28,015 nucleotides of DNA from an uncultured Eubacteriales bacterium (GTDB lineage: Bacteria > Bacillota > Clostridia > Oscillospirales > Oscillospiraceae): contig URLO01000029.1 in the NCBI GenBank assembly GCA_900548625.1, positions 1-28,015 of the forward strand, given 5' to 3'. The first letter of the stretch is position 1, and each line of letters begins with the position of its first letter. The notes beneath the pieces were generated by a model that saw only the letters and a list, made by a program, of their open reading frames with translations, ran no database searches and had not been told where the DNA came from. Position numbers and translations under genes: made by a program. Shown one piece after another: positions 7,213 through 15,483 of this stretch.

Positions 7213-8343
7213 TCAGATCTTTTGGGCGAGCTTTTCGGAATACTCCGCCCGGAAATCACCGAAGGCATCTGCGTCAATGGCGGCGCGGATGCGCTCGGCC
7301 AGCTTGTTGTAGAAGTACAGGTTGTGCATGACGCTCAGACGCATGGCGAGCATTTCCTCGGCCTTGAACAGATGGTGGACGTAGGCGCGGCTGTAGCGGC
7401 GGCAGACCGGGCAGTCACACGCCGGGTCAATGGGGCGCTCGTCCCGCGCGTACTTGGCGTTTTTCATATTGACCGCGCCGCTCCATGTGAACAGCCGCCC
7501 GTGGCGGGCGTTGCGCGCGGGCATGACACAGTCAAAGAAGTCCACGCCGCGTGCGACCGCCTCAATGATGTTCGACGGCGTGCCCACGCCCATGAGATAG
7601 CGCGGCTTGTCCTGCGGCATGTGCGGCTCGACCGCGTCGATGATGCGGTACATCTCCTCGGTGCTCTCCCCGACGGCAAGGCCGCCGATGGCATAGCCGG
7701 GAAGGTCGAGCTTTGCGATCTGCTGCATGTGCCAGACGCGCAGATCGTCAAACGTCGCGCCCTGATTGATGCCCCAGAGCTGCTGACCGGGGTTGACGGC
7801 GTCCGGCTCGGCGTTGTAGGCCGCAAGCGCCTGCTTGCAGCGGACGAGCCAGCGCACGGTGCGCTCGCACGAGGCCTTGGCATAGTCATATTTCGCGGGA
7901 TTCTCCACGCACTCGTCAAATGCCATCGCAATGTCGGAGCCGAGATTTGACTGAATGCGCATGCTTTCCTCCGGCCCCATGAAGATGCGGTGGCCGTCGA
8001 GATGCGAGGCAAACGTCACGCCCTCCTCCTTGATCTTGCGGAGCTGCGCCAGCGAAAAGACCTGAAATCCGCCCGAATCCGTCAGAATCGGGCCGCTCCA
8101 TGTCATGAATTTATGAAGGCCGCCCATGGCCTTGACCGTCTCATCGCCGGGACGCAGATGCAGATGGTAGGTATTCGAAAGCTCGACCTGTGTGCCGATC
8201 TGCTCGAGATCAGAGGCGCTCAGCGCGCCCTTGATCGCCGCCTGCGTGCCGACGTTCATAAAGACCGGCGTCTGCACCGTCCCATGCGGGCAGGTGAACT
8301 CGCCGCGGCGCGCCTTGCCCTCTTTTTTGATGACCTTGAACAT
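7213..8343 (-). CDS. tgt: tRNA-guanine (queuine/preQ1) transglycosylase
   Basis: Tgt swaps guanine 34 of GUN-anticodon tRNAs for preQ1, the step before QueA in queuosine synthesis. Visible family signatures are TDSGGFQVFSL, HLDGHRIFMGPEESMRIQ, GGLAVGE, DCVMPARNARHGRLF (with the catalytic Asp) and the zinc site CDCPVCRRYSRAYVHHL near the C-terminus. The ATG at 8343 is preceded by GGAG with a 7-base gap, giving 376 aa, the usual length; the upstream ATG would add 45 residues not found in the family. It has its own promoter at 8387-8414. yajC follows after 103 bases. The partner gene queA is separated from it by about 5 kb of unrelated genes. Confidence 0.98.
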   Translation of the reverse strand: MFKVIKKEGKARRGEFTCPHGTVQTPVFMNVGTQAAIKGALSASDLEQIGTQVELSNTYHLHLRPGDETVKAMGGLHKFMTWSGPILTDSGGFQVFSLAQLRKIKEEGVTFASHLDGHRIFMGPEESMRIQSNLGSDIAMAFDECVENPAKYDYAKASCERTVRWLVRCKQALAAYNAEPDAVNPGQQLWGINQGATFDDLRVWHMQQIAKLDLPGYAIGGLAVGESTEEMYRIIDAVEPHMPQDKPRYLMGVGTPSNIIEAVARGVDFFDCVMPARNARHGRLFTWSGAVNMKNAKYARDERPIDPACDCPVCRRYSRAYVHHLFKAEEMLAMRLSVMHNLYFYNKLAERIRAAIDADAFGDFRAEYSEKLAQKI

Positions 8344-8386
8344 AGTATCTCCTTCATGTGCGCCGAAGCGCGCGATTTCTTTCCCT

Positions 8387-8414
8387 ATTCTATCAAATAT
8401 CCGATGTAAGTCAA
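8387..8414 (-). promoter_or_regulatory. Sigma-A promoter of tgt
   Basis: TTGACT (8414-8409), 16-base spacer and TAGAAT (8392-8387) on the minus strand, 43 bases upstream of the tgt start. Confidence 0.7.
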
Positions 8415-8449
8415 GGCACACGTCGAAACGCGGCGACATATGCTGAAAT

Positions 8450-8468
8450 GGGCGGCGGCGAGCCGCCC
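8450..8468 (+). other. GC-rich hairpin in the cotJ leader
   Basis: GGGCGGC (8450-8456) and GCCGCCC (8462-8468) form a 7-bp stem with a 5-base loop. It ends 12 bases before the ribosome binding site of the cotJ operon. No T tract follows in either direction, so it is not an obvious terminator. I found no convincing sigma-E, sigma-G or sigma-K promoter between 8393 and 8497. Confidence 0.4.
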
Positions 8469-8497
8469 GGTACATCACTTGGAAGGAGAGTCATATC

Positions 8498-8989
8498 TTG
8501 TCATCTTGTATGCAGAAACAAAAGCTCACCCGTGCTGCCACGCAGGATACGCCGCAGACGCCATATCTCTGCACGGACACGGACGGCACGCTTCCGGGCT
8601 GCGCGCCGCTTGCCAATCCATACGTTCCGTTCCAGCAGACCGGAAGCGAGCAGTATCCGGCGCCGAAGGCGCTCGTGCGCGGCACGATCTTCCCGGGGCT
8701 GGATCTGCCATTCATGGGCATGGTCAACAGCAAGGAAAAAACCGGCACGGCGCTCGTGCAGGTTCAGGAGCTCGGCTTTGCGCTGCGGGAGCTGGGGCTG
8801 TATCTCGACACGCACGCCGCAGACGATGAGGCGGCAGCGCTCTACAACCAGTACGCCGAGCGATACGAGGACGCCATGCAGCAGTACCAGCAGAGCGGCT
8901 GCTCGCTCACACAGATGCAGGCGGCGATGAGCGGACGCTATGAATGGCTGCGCGACCCGTGGCCGTGGGATTATCGTGAGGAGGGCTGA
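8498..8989 (+). CDS. CotJA-CotJB fusion, spore coat protein
   Basis: CotJA and CotJB are small proteins of the inner spore coat, made with CotJC under mother-cell control in Bacillus. Here one 163-residue reading frame carries both. Residues about 33-75 match CotJA (PLANPYVPFQ ... PKALVRGTIFPGLDLPF). Residues about 88-163 match CotJB (QELGFALRELGLYLDTHAADDEAAALYNQYAERYEDA and the C-terminal DPWPWDYR). The join is a short linker (MGMVNSKEKTGTALV) with no stop or overlap, so it is a genuine fusion unless there is a sequencing error. The TTG at 8498 is favoured because GGAAGGAG ends 9 bases before it, while the first ATG (8510) is 21 bases away. cotJC follows after 2 bases. These proteins normally occur as separate genes. 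Confidence 0.88.
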   Translation: MSSCMQKQKLTRAATQDTPQTPYLCTDTDGTLPGCAPLANPYVPFQQTGSEQYPAPKALVRGTIFPGLDLPFMGMVNSKEKTGTALVQVQELGFALRELGLYLDTHAADDEAAALYNQYAERYEDAMQQYQQSGCSLTQMQAAMSGRYEWLRDPWPWDYREEG

Positions 8990-8991
8990 GT

Positions 8992-9588
8992 ATGTTTGTC
9001 TATGAAAAGCGGCTGGAATATCCGGTCAGGATCGCAAATACCAACCCGCGCCTCGCGGCGATCATCATCAGCCAATATGGAGGGCCGGACGGCGAGTTAG
9101 GTGCATCGCTGCGCTATCTCAGCCAGCGGTACTCAATGCCGTACCCCGAGCTGAAGGGCCTGCTGACCGACATCGGCACAGAGGAGCTCGGGCATCTTGA
9201 AATGGTCGGAACGATCGTGCATCAGCTCACGAGAAATCTCACCGAGGAACAGCAGCGTGAGGCGGGCTTTGCGCCCTATTTTGTCGATCACACGGCGGGC
9301 GTATATCCGCAGGCGGCATCCGGCGCGCCGTGGAGCGCCGGCTCCATCGCCGTCACCGGCGATCCGATGGCGGATCTTGTTGAGAATCTGGCTGCCGAGC
9401 AGAAGGCGCGGCTGACATACGACAACATCCTGCGTCTGTCGGACGATCCCGATGTAAACGACGTGATCAAGTTCCTGCGTGAGCGCGAGATCGTGCATTT
9501 CCAGCGCTTCGGTGAGGCCATTGAGCTTCTTCGGGAAAAGCTCGATCAGAAGAACGTATACGACAGAAATCCCGCACTGCGGGCATAG
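8992..9588 (+). CDS. cotJC: CotJC, manganese-catalase-like spore coat protein
   Basis: This 198-residue protein belongs to the manganese catalase/ferritin-like family used in spore coats. It has an N-terminal MFVYEKRLEYPV start typical of CotJC. Metal-site residues appear in the helices GPDGELGASLRYL (Glu35), IGTEELGHLEMV (Glu64/Glu65, His68) and FLREREIVHFQRFGEA (a second ExxH). In spores it is thought to help with peroxide protection or coat structure; activity here is inferred from the family. GGAGG lies 7 bases before the ATG, inside the end of the upstream fusion gene, so the two are tightly coupled. A bidirectional hairpin follows at 9604. Confidence 0.96.
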   Translation: MFVYEKRLEYPVRIANTNPRLAAIIISQYGGPDGELGASLRYLSQRYSMPYPELKGLLTDIGTEELGHLEMVGTIVHQLTRNLTEEQQREAGFAPYFVDHTAGVYPQAASGAPWSAGSIAVTGDPMADLVENLAAEQKARLTYDNILRLSDDPDVNDVIKFLREREIVHFQRFGEAIELLREKLDQKNVYDRNPALRA

Positions 9589-9603
9589 GCACAGCAGAAC
9601 AAG

Positions 9604-9632
9604 GCCTCCGTATGCTCACGGCATACGGAGGC
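9604..9632. terminator. Bidirectional hairpin between cotJC and the MBL gene
   Basis: GCCTCCGTATGC and GCATACGGAGGC form a perfect 12-bp stem with a 5-base loop (TCACG). The T tracts are weak on both sides. The stop codon of the MBL gene (9616-9618) sits in the loop. The 3' arm is identical to the 3' arm of the hairpin at 4379-4422. Confidence 0.6.
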
Positions 9633-10305
9633 TCAGGGCTGCCGGATAGTCCAGCAGGGGCGTGACGTTCGGAAGCTCTGCGGCGTGGCGCTCAAAATTG
9701 CGGGCGCACTTGCGCCGGATGCCGCTGGGGTCGGCGGGACCCTCCGGCATGTGGTAGACATAATTCTGCCGCGCGTGCTCGCGCAGGAGCGTGCGCGTTT
9801 CCGGGTAAGAGAGGTACTGGCTGTTCCAGAACGCCGCATCCGGGATGCGCCCGTTCAGGATGGCAAGGTGGCGCTGCACATCCAGCGCAGCGTCGGCCGT
9901 GATATAGACGCTGGACGCGCCCGCCGTGACGAGCAGCACAAAATGTGCGGTGTCCGGGATCTTCGGAACGGAGATGTGCGGAAAACGATGGCACTCGACC
10001 GTAAACGGCCCCGCGGTCACGACAACGGTTTCCGGCATGTCCGCCTCCGGCATAAACAGCGAAAGCGGCCCGCGCGCCCGCAGGAGCGCTTCCACGCGCT
10101 GCGGGTCACAGTGGTCGAGATGGCGGTGCGTAAAAAAGAGCCCGCAGAGGTTTGAAAAGCGCCCGGAGCCGGAGAGAAGCTCCTGCATGACAGGCTCCGG
10201 CAGGCGGTAAAACGGCGGAATCGCGCCGTTCGGCGCATCGATCAGAATGCGGCTGCCCGCATGTTCCAAAAGCAGGCCGCAGCTGCATAAAAGTTCTGCT
10301 CTCAT
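9616..10305 (-). CDS. MBL-fold metallohydrolase of unknown substrate
   Basis: This 229-residue protein carries the metallo-beta-lactamase-fold metal motif HxHxDH at residues 60-65 (THRHLDHCD). An N-terminal strand pair precedes it (LLCSCGLLLEHAGSRILIDAPNG), and HFPH-like (RFPH) and VYITADAALD segments could supply the remaining ligands. The substrate cannot be told from the sequence; it is shorter than the RNase J and glyoxalase II groups. The ATG at 10305 has GGAG 8 bases upstream, inside the end of ligA, and the genes overlap by 4 bases, so it is translationally coupled to the DNA ligase. The stop lies in the loop of the intergenic hairpin. A nucleic-acid or nucleotide role is possible given the operon but is a guess. 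Confidence 0.85.
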   Translation of the reverse strand: MRAELLCSCGLLLEHAGSRILIDAPNGAIPPFYRLPEPVMQELLSGSGRFSNLCGLFFTHRHLDHCDPQRVEALLRARGPLSLFMPEADMPETVVVTAGPFTVECHRFPHISVPKIPDTAHFVLLVTAGASSVYITADAALDVQRHLAILNGRIPDAAFWNSQYLSYPETRTLLREHARQNYVYHMPEGPADPSGIRRKCARNFERHAAELPNVTPLLDYPAALSLRMP

Positions 10306-12275
10306 TTCAGCATCTCCAGAAATTCTTCCTCGGACAGCACCTTGACGCCGAGCTCGTTCGCTTTTTTGAGCTTGCTGCCCGCGTTCTCACCGGCGACCAC
10401 ATAGGTCGTCTTTTTGGAGACGGAGCCGGCTGCCTTGCCGCCGAAGGCTTCGATCTTTTCCGTTGCCTCGTCGCGCGTGAACAGGCTCAGCGCACCGGTC
10501 AGAACAAAGGTCATACCGGCAAAGCGCGTGTCCGTCACGACGCTGAGGCTCCTAAAGTTGACACCGGCTGCGCGCAGACGCTCGATGAGGTCACGCGACT
10601 GCGGGCTTGCAAACCAGCCATGGATGCTTTCGGCGGTAATTGCGCCGACGTCCGGCACCTCGCTCAGCTCCTCGACCGAGGCTGCCGTCAGCGCGTCGAG
10701 CGAGCCGAAATGCGCGGCAAGGGTCTTTGCTGCCTTGACGCCGACCTGACGGATGCCGAGCGCGGCAAGGAGCCGCGAAAGGTCGTTCTGCTTGCTGCGC
10801 TCGATGGCGGCACGGAGGTTTTCTGCCGACTTTTGCCCCTGACCGGGGAGTTCTGCAAATTTTTCATAGTCAAGCTGATAGAGATCGGCGGGATTGGCGA
10901 TCATCTTGTGCGCAATGAGCTGGTCGATGATGGCGCTTCCAAGGCCATCGATGTCCATTGCCTCGCGCGAAACAAAGTGCGCAAGGTTTCTGGAGAGCTG
11001 CGCCGGGCACTCCGCGCCCGTGCAGCGCATGGCCGCGCCGTCCTCGTCGCGCACGACCGGCGCGCCGCAGACCGGGCAAACGGACGGCAGGTGATACGGC
11101 ACCGCGCCCGCGGGGCGCTTGTCCAGCTCGACCTCGAGGATCTCGGGGATGATCTCCCCTGCCTTGCGGATCTTCACCGTGTCGCCGATGCGCACGTCCT
11201 TCTCGGTGATGAAGTCCTGATTGTGGAGTGTGGCGCTGGTAACGGTCGTTCCGGCGAGATAGACCGGCGCAACGACCGCGCGCGGCGTCAGAACGCCTGT
11301 CCTGCCGACCTGCACGACGATGTCCTCCAGAACGGTGGACTTGATCTCAGGCGGATATTTGAACGCCGCAGCCCAGCGTGGGAACTTCGCCGTACTGCCG
11401 AGGCGGGCGCGGCCGGAGAGGCTGTTGAGCTTCATGACCGCGCCGTCGATGTCGTAGCTCAGATCATAGCGGCCCTCGTTGATGGCGGTGATCTGCTGTT
11501 CCGCCTCCCTGGCCGATTTGCAGAGCGTGTAGGAAATGACCTTAAAGCGCAGCGCGCGCAGGTAGTCAAGCGTCTCGGCGTGCGTCTCAAATGTCACGCC
11601 CTCGGCAAGCTGTAAATTGAACACAAGGATGTCAAGCCCGCGCTTTGCCGCGATCTTCGGGTCGAGCTGGCGCAGAGACCCGGCCGCCGCATTGCGCGGA
11701 TTTGCAAACAGGCTCTCCCCTGCCTGCTCGCGCTGCTCGTTCAGGCGGGCAAAGCTCGCGCGCGGCATGAACACCTCGCCGCGGACGATCAGCCGCGCAG
11801 GCGCATTTTCAAGGTGCATCGGGATGGAGCGGACAGTCTTGAGATTTTCTGTCACGTCCTCGCCGACAAGGCCGTCGCCGCGCGTCGCGCCGCGGACAAA
11901 CTCGCCCTCAACGTATTCAAGCGCCACCGAAAGGCCGTCAACCTTCGGCTCGACACTGTAAACGGCATCCGGCTCGGTCTCGCGGACGCGGGCGTCAAAT
12001 TCCTCGAATTCTTCGAAGGAAAAAACGTCCTGAAGGCTTTCCAGCGGGACGGCGTGGCGCACCTTCTGAAAGGCGCTGACCGCCTCGCCGCCGACGCGCT
12101 TTGTCGGGCTGAGGGGGGAGGCGTATTCCGGGTGCGCCGCCTCCAGCTCCTCCAGTCGGCGGAGCTTGCGGTCGTATTCATAGTCCGGCATTTCCGGCGC
12201 ATCGAGCACATAATACAGATGGTTGGCATGCTCCAGCTCGCGTGTGAGCTGCCCGATCTCCTGTCTGACATCCAT
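10302..12275 (-). CDS. ligA: NAD-dependent DNA ligase
   Basis: LigA seals nicks using NAD+ in replication and repair. Domains in order: Ia (YYVLDAPEMPDYEYDRKLRRLEELE), adenylation with active-site Lys111 in KVDGLSVALEY, the OB-fold, a four-cysteine zinc finger (CPVCGAPV...CTGAECPAQL), helix-hairpin-helix repeats (about residues 490-560), and a C-terminal BRCT domain (FAGMTFVLTGALSLFTRDEATEKIEAFGGK). The 657-residue length is normal. The ATG at 12275 has AAAGGA 9 bases upstream. It is third in a pcrA-yunB-ligA-MBL operon, 6 bases after yunB. PcrA and LigA are neighbours in many Gram-positive bacteria. Confidence 0.98.
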   Translation of the reverse strand: MDVRQEIGQLTRELEHANHLYYVLDAPEMPDYEYDRKLRRLEELEAAHPEYASPLSPTKRVGGEAVSAFQKVRHAVPLESLQDVFSFEEFEEFDARVRETEPDAVYSVEPKVDGLSVALEYVEGEFVRGATRGDGLVGEDVTENLKTVRSIPMHLENAPARLIVRGEVFMPRASFARLNEQREQAGESLFANPRNAAAGSLRQLDPKIAAKRGLDILVFNLQLAEGVTFETHAETLDYLRALRFKVISYTLCKSAREAEQQITAINEGRYDLSYDIDGAVMKLNSLSGRARLGSTAKFPRWAAAFKYPPEIKSTVLEDIVVQVGRTGVLTPRAVVAPVYLAGTTVTSATLHNQDFITEKDVRIGDTVKIRKAGEIIPEILEVELDKRPAGAVPYHLPSVCPVCGAPVVRDEDGAAMRCTGAECPAQLSRNLAHFVSREAMDIDGLGSAIIDQLIAHKMIANPADLYQLDYEKFAELPGQGQKSAENLRAAIERSKQNDLSRLLAALGIRQVGVKAAKTLAAHFGSLDALTAASVEELSEVPDVGAITAESIHGWFASPQSRDLIERLRAAGVNFRSLSVVTDTRFAGMTFVLTGALSLFTRDEATEKIEAFGGKAAGSVSKKTTYVVAGENAGSKLKKANELGVKVLSEEEFLEMLK

Positions 12276-12281
12276 GGTGCG

Positions 12282-12932
12282 TTATCCTTTCTTTACTGCG
12301 GAGCCGTCCGCTCCGATCTGGAAGTAGCTTTGCGGGACGCTCCCGACGATCACCGTCTCCGCCACCACAACGGTCGAGGCGACGTCCACACGCTCCGTAC
12401 CGGCCGGTGTGAGGACGCTCATGCTGATCCGCAGCACGAGCAAAATGCGCTGAAGCGTCTGGTTGATGCCGGCCGAGACAAACTCACTGAAAAATTCAGC
12501 GTCCGCCGTGCTGAGCGCGACCACGCGGATGGGAAGTCCCGGCCCCTTTCCGGCGAAAAACTCCGGCATCAGGATGCTGCCGAGCGGAATGCTCAGCTCC
12601 TCGGTGTCCATCTCCAGAAGCTCCTGCGACAAAAGCTCGACCGTGAGCATTTTCAGCCGGTTGACCTCCGCCATGTTCGTGCGAAGCGCTGTGATTTCGC
12701 CGTTTGTATTCTTTTCAAGGCAGATGATGTTCTCGTAGTGGATCTGGCCACTTGCGATCTGGCCGTTGATGGCAGCGGTGATATGGTCGGACGCGGTGTT
12801 GACGACACGCGCCCGCGCCGCTTCACGAAGGAACGGCAGATACCGGCAGCGCGCCAGAAGGGCTGCGGCAAGGCTCAGCAAAAGCACAGTCAGCAGCCGG
12901 AGCCGCCGCCTGATTCGTTTTTTCCGGTTCAT
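12282..12932 (-). CDS. yunB: Sporulation protein YunB
   Basis: This 216-residue protein resembles YunB, a membrane-associated sporulation protein made in the mother cell of Bacillus. It has a very basic N-terminus (NRKKRIRRRLR), a transmembrane segment at about residues 11-31, and the conserved central region (ICLEKNTNGEITALRTNMAEVNRLK) followed by SIPLGSILMPEFFAGKGPGLPIRV. The C-terminus keeps VVVAETVIVGSVPQSYF. I chose ATG 12932 with GGAGGT 5 bases upstream; ATG 12947 would place the ribosome binding site inside the gene. It lies between pcrA (54 bases) and ligA (6 bases), so it would be co-transcribed with repair genes. Its exact biochemical role is not known. Confidence 0.9.
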   Translation of the reverse strand: MNRKKRIRRRLRLLTVLLLSLAAALLARCRYLPFLREAARARVVNTASDHITAAINGQIASGQIHYENIICLEKNTNGEITALRTNMAEVNRLKMLTVELLSQELLEMDTEELSIPLGSILMPEFFAGKGPGLPIRVVALSTADAEFFSEFVSAGINQTLQRILLVLRISMSVLTPAGTERVDVASTVVVAETVIVGSVPQSYFQIGADGSAVKKG

Positions 12933-12986
12933 GGCACACCTCCACACCCTATGGATATGTAGGTATGCCGCAGTTCATGTCCGCGC

Positions 12987-15404
12987 TCAGAGCTTTGACA
13001 TGTGCGCGCCCGCGGCGTTTACCATCAGGCGCTTGGTGCCGACGCCGTCAAAGGCGATCTCGAGCAGCGCGTCGCCGCCCATCGGCAGGACGGTGAGCAC
13101 CATGCCCTTGCCGAAGGCCTTGTGCATGACCATGTCGCCCTTTGCAAAGGACGCCGCGGCTTTCGGCTTTTTGAGCGTCTGTGTGAGGGTGGAATAGTCC
13201 TTCGCTGGCTTTGCGGGACCGCCCGGACGATACCAGCCGTCGTCACCGTAGAGGCTCGCGCGCGGGCGCTCATAGCGCTCCGTCTCCGCGCGGCGTGGTG
13301 TGACGCCGACGCGCTCGATGCATTGCGCGGGCAGCTCATCGATGAAGCGCGACGGCAGACAGGAATTTGTTCTGCCGTAGAGCATACGCTGGCGCGCATA
13401 GCAGATGCAGAGCGTCTGCTTGGCGCGTGTGATGGCAACGTAGCAGAGCCGGCGTTCCTCCTCCATTTCATCGGGGTCCCCGAGGCTCCGCGTGCCGGGA
13501 AACAGGCCCTCCTCCACGCCGACAAGAAACACGTTCGGAAATTCCAGACCCTTGGCGCTGTGCATGGTCATCATGACCACCGCATCGGCGTCGGCGTCGT
13601 ACTGCTCAATGTCGGTATAGAGGGCGATCTCCTCCAAAAATCCGGCGAGCGTGGGCGCATCGCTGTTTTCCATGTAATTGAGGATGCTGGATTTGAGCTC
13701 TCGGACGTTTTCGGCGCGGGTGCGCGATTCCACATCGTTCTTTTCCTCCAGCATGGCGAGATACCCTGTACGGACAAGCACCTCGTCATAGAAATCCGCG
13801 AGGCTTTCCGTTTCCAGCAGCTCCGCGCACTCCTCGATCATGACGGTGAACGCCATGAGCTTCTGCGCCGCTTTTTCCATGCTGGGGTAGCTGTAGGGGT
13901 CGGAGATGATGCTGTAGAGCGGCAGCGCGGCGGCCGCGGCCTGACGCTCCGCCATTTCGACTGTCTTGGGGCCGATGCCGCGCGGCGGATTGTTCAGAAT
14001 GCGGCGCAGGCGCAGATCATCGGCGCGGTTGTTGATGAGGCAGAGATACGCCAGCATGTCCTTGACCTCGGCGCGGTCAAAAAAGCGCGTGCCGCCGATG
14101 ATGCGGTAGGGTACGCCGCTGCGCTTGAAGGCATATTCGAGCGCGTTTGACTGCGCGTTCGTGCGGTACAAGATCGCATAGTCCTTGAAATGATGGCCGC
14201 GCGAACGGGAGATGATGCGGCTTGCAACGTAGCTTGCCTCCTCCGCGCCGTCCCCGGCCTCATAGACGGTGATCTGCTCGCCGCCGCCGTTTTTCGTCCA
14301 GAGCGTTTTTCCCTTGCGCCCCTTGTTGTGCGAGATGACGGCGTTTGCCGCCTGCAAAATCACCTCGGTGGAGCGGTAGTTCTGCTCAAGACGAATGACC
14401 TTCGCGCCGCGGTACTGCTTTTCAAAGGAGAGGATGTTCTCGATCGTCGCGCCGCGGAACTTGTAGATGGACTGATCGTCGTCACCGACAACGCAGATGT
14501 TCTCATATCCGCCCGCGAGCAGGGATGAGAGCTGATACTGAAGCTGGTTCGTGTCCTGATACTCGTCGATGAGGACATAGCGGAACTTTTTCTGGTAGTA
14601 TGTACGCACATCTTCAAAGCTCTCAAGCAGCTCGACAGTCTTGAGGATGATGTCGTCAAAGTCCAGCGCGTTTGCCTCTTTGAGGCGCTTTTGATATTCG
14701 GCGTAGATGAGGGCGATCTTCTCCATGCGGTAGTCGCCGGAGAAGGCCGCCGTGCGCTCAAAGCCGGCGGGATCAAGGCGTTTGTCCTTTGCCCTGGAGA
14801 TCTGGCTGAGCACCATGCGCGGCGCAAAGACCTTCTCATCCAGACTCATATCGCGCAGAACGTCCTTGATGACACGCTCGGAATCGCTTGTGTCGTAGAT
14901 CGTGAAGCTGCGGTCATAGCCGAGCCTTTCGATGTCGCGCCGCAGGATGCGGCAGCACGCCGAGTGGAACGTCATGGCCCACACGTCGAGCGCTTCCTCC
15001 CCGAGCATGTGCGCAAGGCGGTCTTTGAGCTCGTTTGCCGCCTTGTTTGTGAAGGTGATGGCGATGATGCTCCACGGCGCAACCGGACGGAGCGCGGAAA
15101 GCGCATAGGCGTGCGCCCGGTCTGCCTCCGGCTGCGTTTTCAGCCAGTCCTCAAGAAAGAGGACGTCTTCCTCTGTCACATAGTCCGGAATTTCGGCAGA
15201 ATCATACGCGCAGCCAAAGGAGATGAGGTTTGCAATGCGGTTAATCAGCACCGTCGTCTTGCCGCTGCCCGCGCCTGCCAAAAGCAGCAAAGGCCCCTCT
15301 GTTGTCAGAGCGGCCTGAAGCTGCATATCGTTGAGGTTTGAAAACCGCGACGCGATCACCGCGCGCCGCGCCGTCAGGAATCGTTCTTCAAAATCACTGG
15401 TCAT
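12987..15404 (-). CDS. pcrA: ATP-dependent DNA helicase PcrA/UvrD family
   Basis: This is a 3'-5' superfamily I helicase used in nucleotide excision repair and rolling-circle replication, and to clear RecA filaments. Visible motifs: Q-motif region NDMQLQAAL, Walker A AGAGSGKTT (residues 43-51), DEYQDTN (motif II), VGDDDQSIYKFRGA (motif III), RLEQNYRST (motif IV), TMHSAKGLEFPNVFLVG (motif V) and EERRLCYVAITRAK (motif VI). An insertion before the first conserved motifs (EDVLFLEDWLKTQPEADRAHAYALSALRPVA) makes the protein a little longer (805 aa) than Bacillus PcrA. The C-terminus has the usual PcrA tail with FAKGDMVMHKAFGKGMVLTV. It has its own promoter at 15435-15463 and heads the operon with yunB, ligA and the MBL gene. 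Confidence 0.97.
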   Translation of the reverse strand: MTSDFEERFLTARRAVIASRFSNLNDMQLQAALTTEGPLLLLAGAGSGKTTVLINRIANLISFGCAYDSAEIPDYVTEEDVLFLEDWLKTQPEADRAHAYALSALRPVAPWSIIAITFTNKAANELKDRLAHMLGEEALDVWAMTFHSACCRILRRDIERLGYDRSFTIYDTSDSERVIKDVLRDMSLDEKVFAPRMVLSQISRAKDKRLDPAGFERTAAFSGDYRMEKIALIYAEYQKRLKEANALDFDDIILKTVELLESFEDVRTYYQKKFRYVLIDEYQDTNQLQYQLSSLLAGGYENICVVGDDDQSIYKFRGATIENILSFEKQYRGAKVIRLEQNYRSTEVILQAANAVISHNKGRKGKTLWTKNGGGEQITVYEAGDGAEEASYVASRIISRSRGHHFKDYAILYRTNAQSNALEYAFKRSGVPYRIIGGTRFFDRAEVKDMLAYLCLINNRADDLRLRRILNNPPRGIGPKTVEMAERQAAAAALPLYSIISDPYSYPSMEKAAQKLMAFTVMIEECAELLETESLADFYDEVLVRTGYLAMLEEKNDVESRTRAENVRELKSSILNYMENSDAPTLAGFLEEIALYTDIEQYDADADAVVMMTMHSAKGLEFPNVFLVGVEEGLFPGTRSLGDPDEMEEERRLCYVAITRAKQTLCICYARQRMLYGRTNSCLPSRFIDELPAQCIERVGVTPRRAETERYERPRASLYGDDGWYRPGGPAKPAKDYSTLTQTLKKPKAAASFAKGDMVMHKAFGKGMVLTVLPMGGDALLEIAFDGVGTKRLMVNAAGAHMSKL

Positions 15405-15434
15405 AGCTGCACCTTTTCATTCACAGATGCCTCT

Positions 15435-15463
15435 ATTTTAATACAAATTCCCCCGTTTGTAAA
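15435..15463 (-). promoter_or_regulatory. Sigma-A promoter of the pcrA operon
   Basis: TTTACA (15463-15458), 17-base spacer, TAAAAT (15440-15435) on the minus strand, 30 bases before the pcrA start and just after the sigF stop. Confidence 0.7.
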
Positions 15464-15483
15464 CGGCAATTTCGCACATGCGT

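Noticed and set aside
8393..8497. Sigma-E, sigma-G or sigma-K promoter for cotJ
   Set aside because: A sporulation promoter is expected, but the best candidates match only 4 of 6 bases at -10 with poor -35 boxes.
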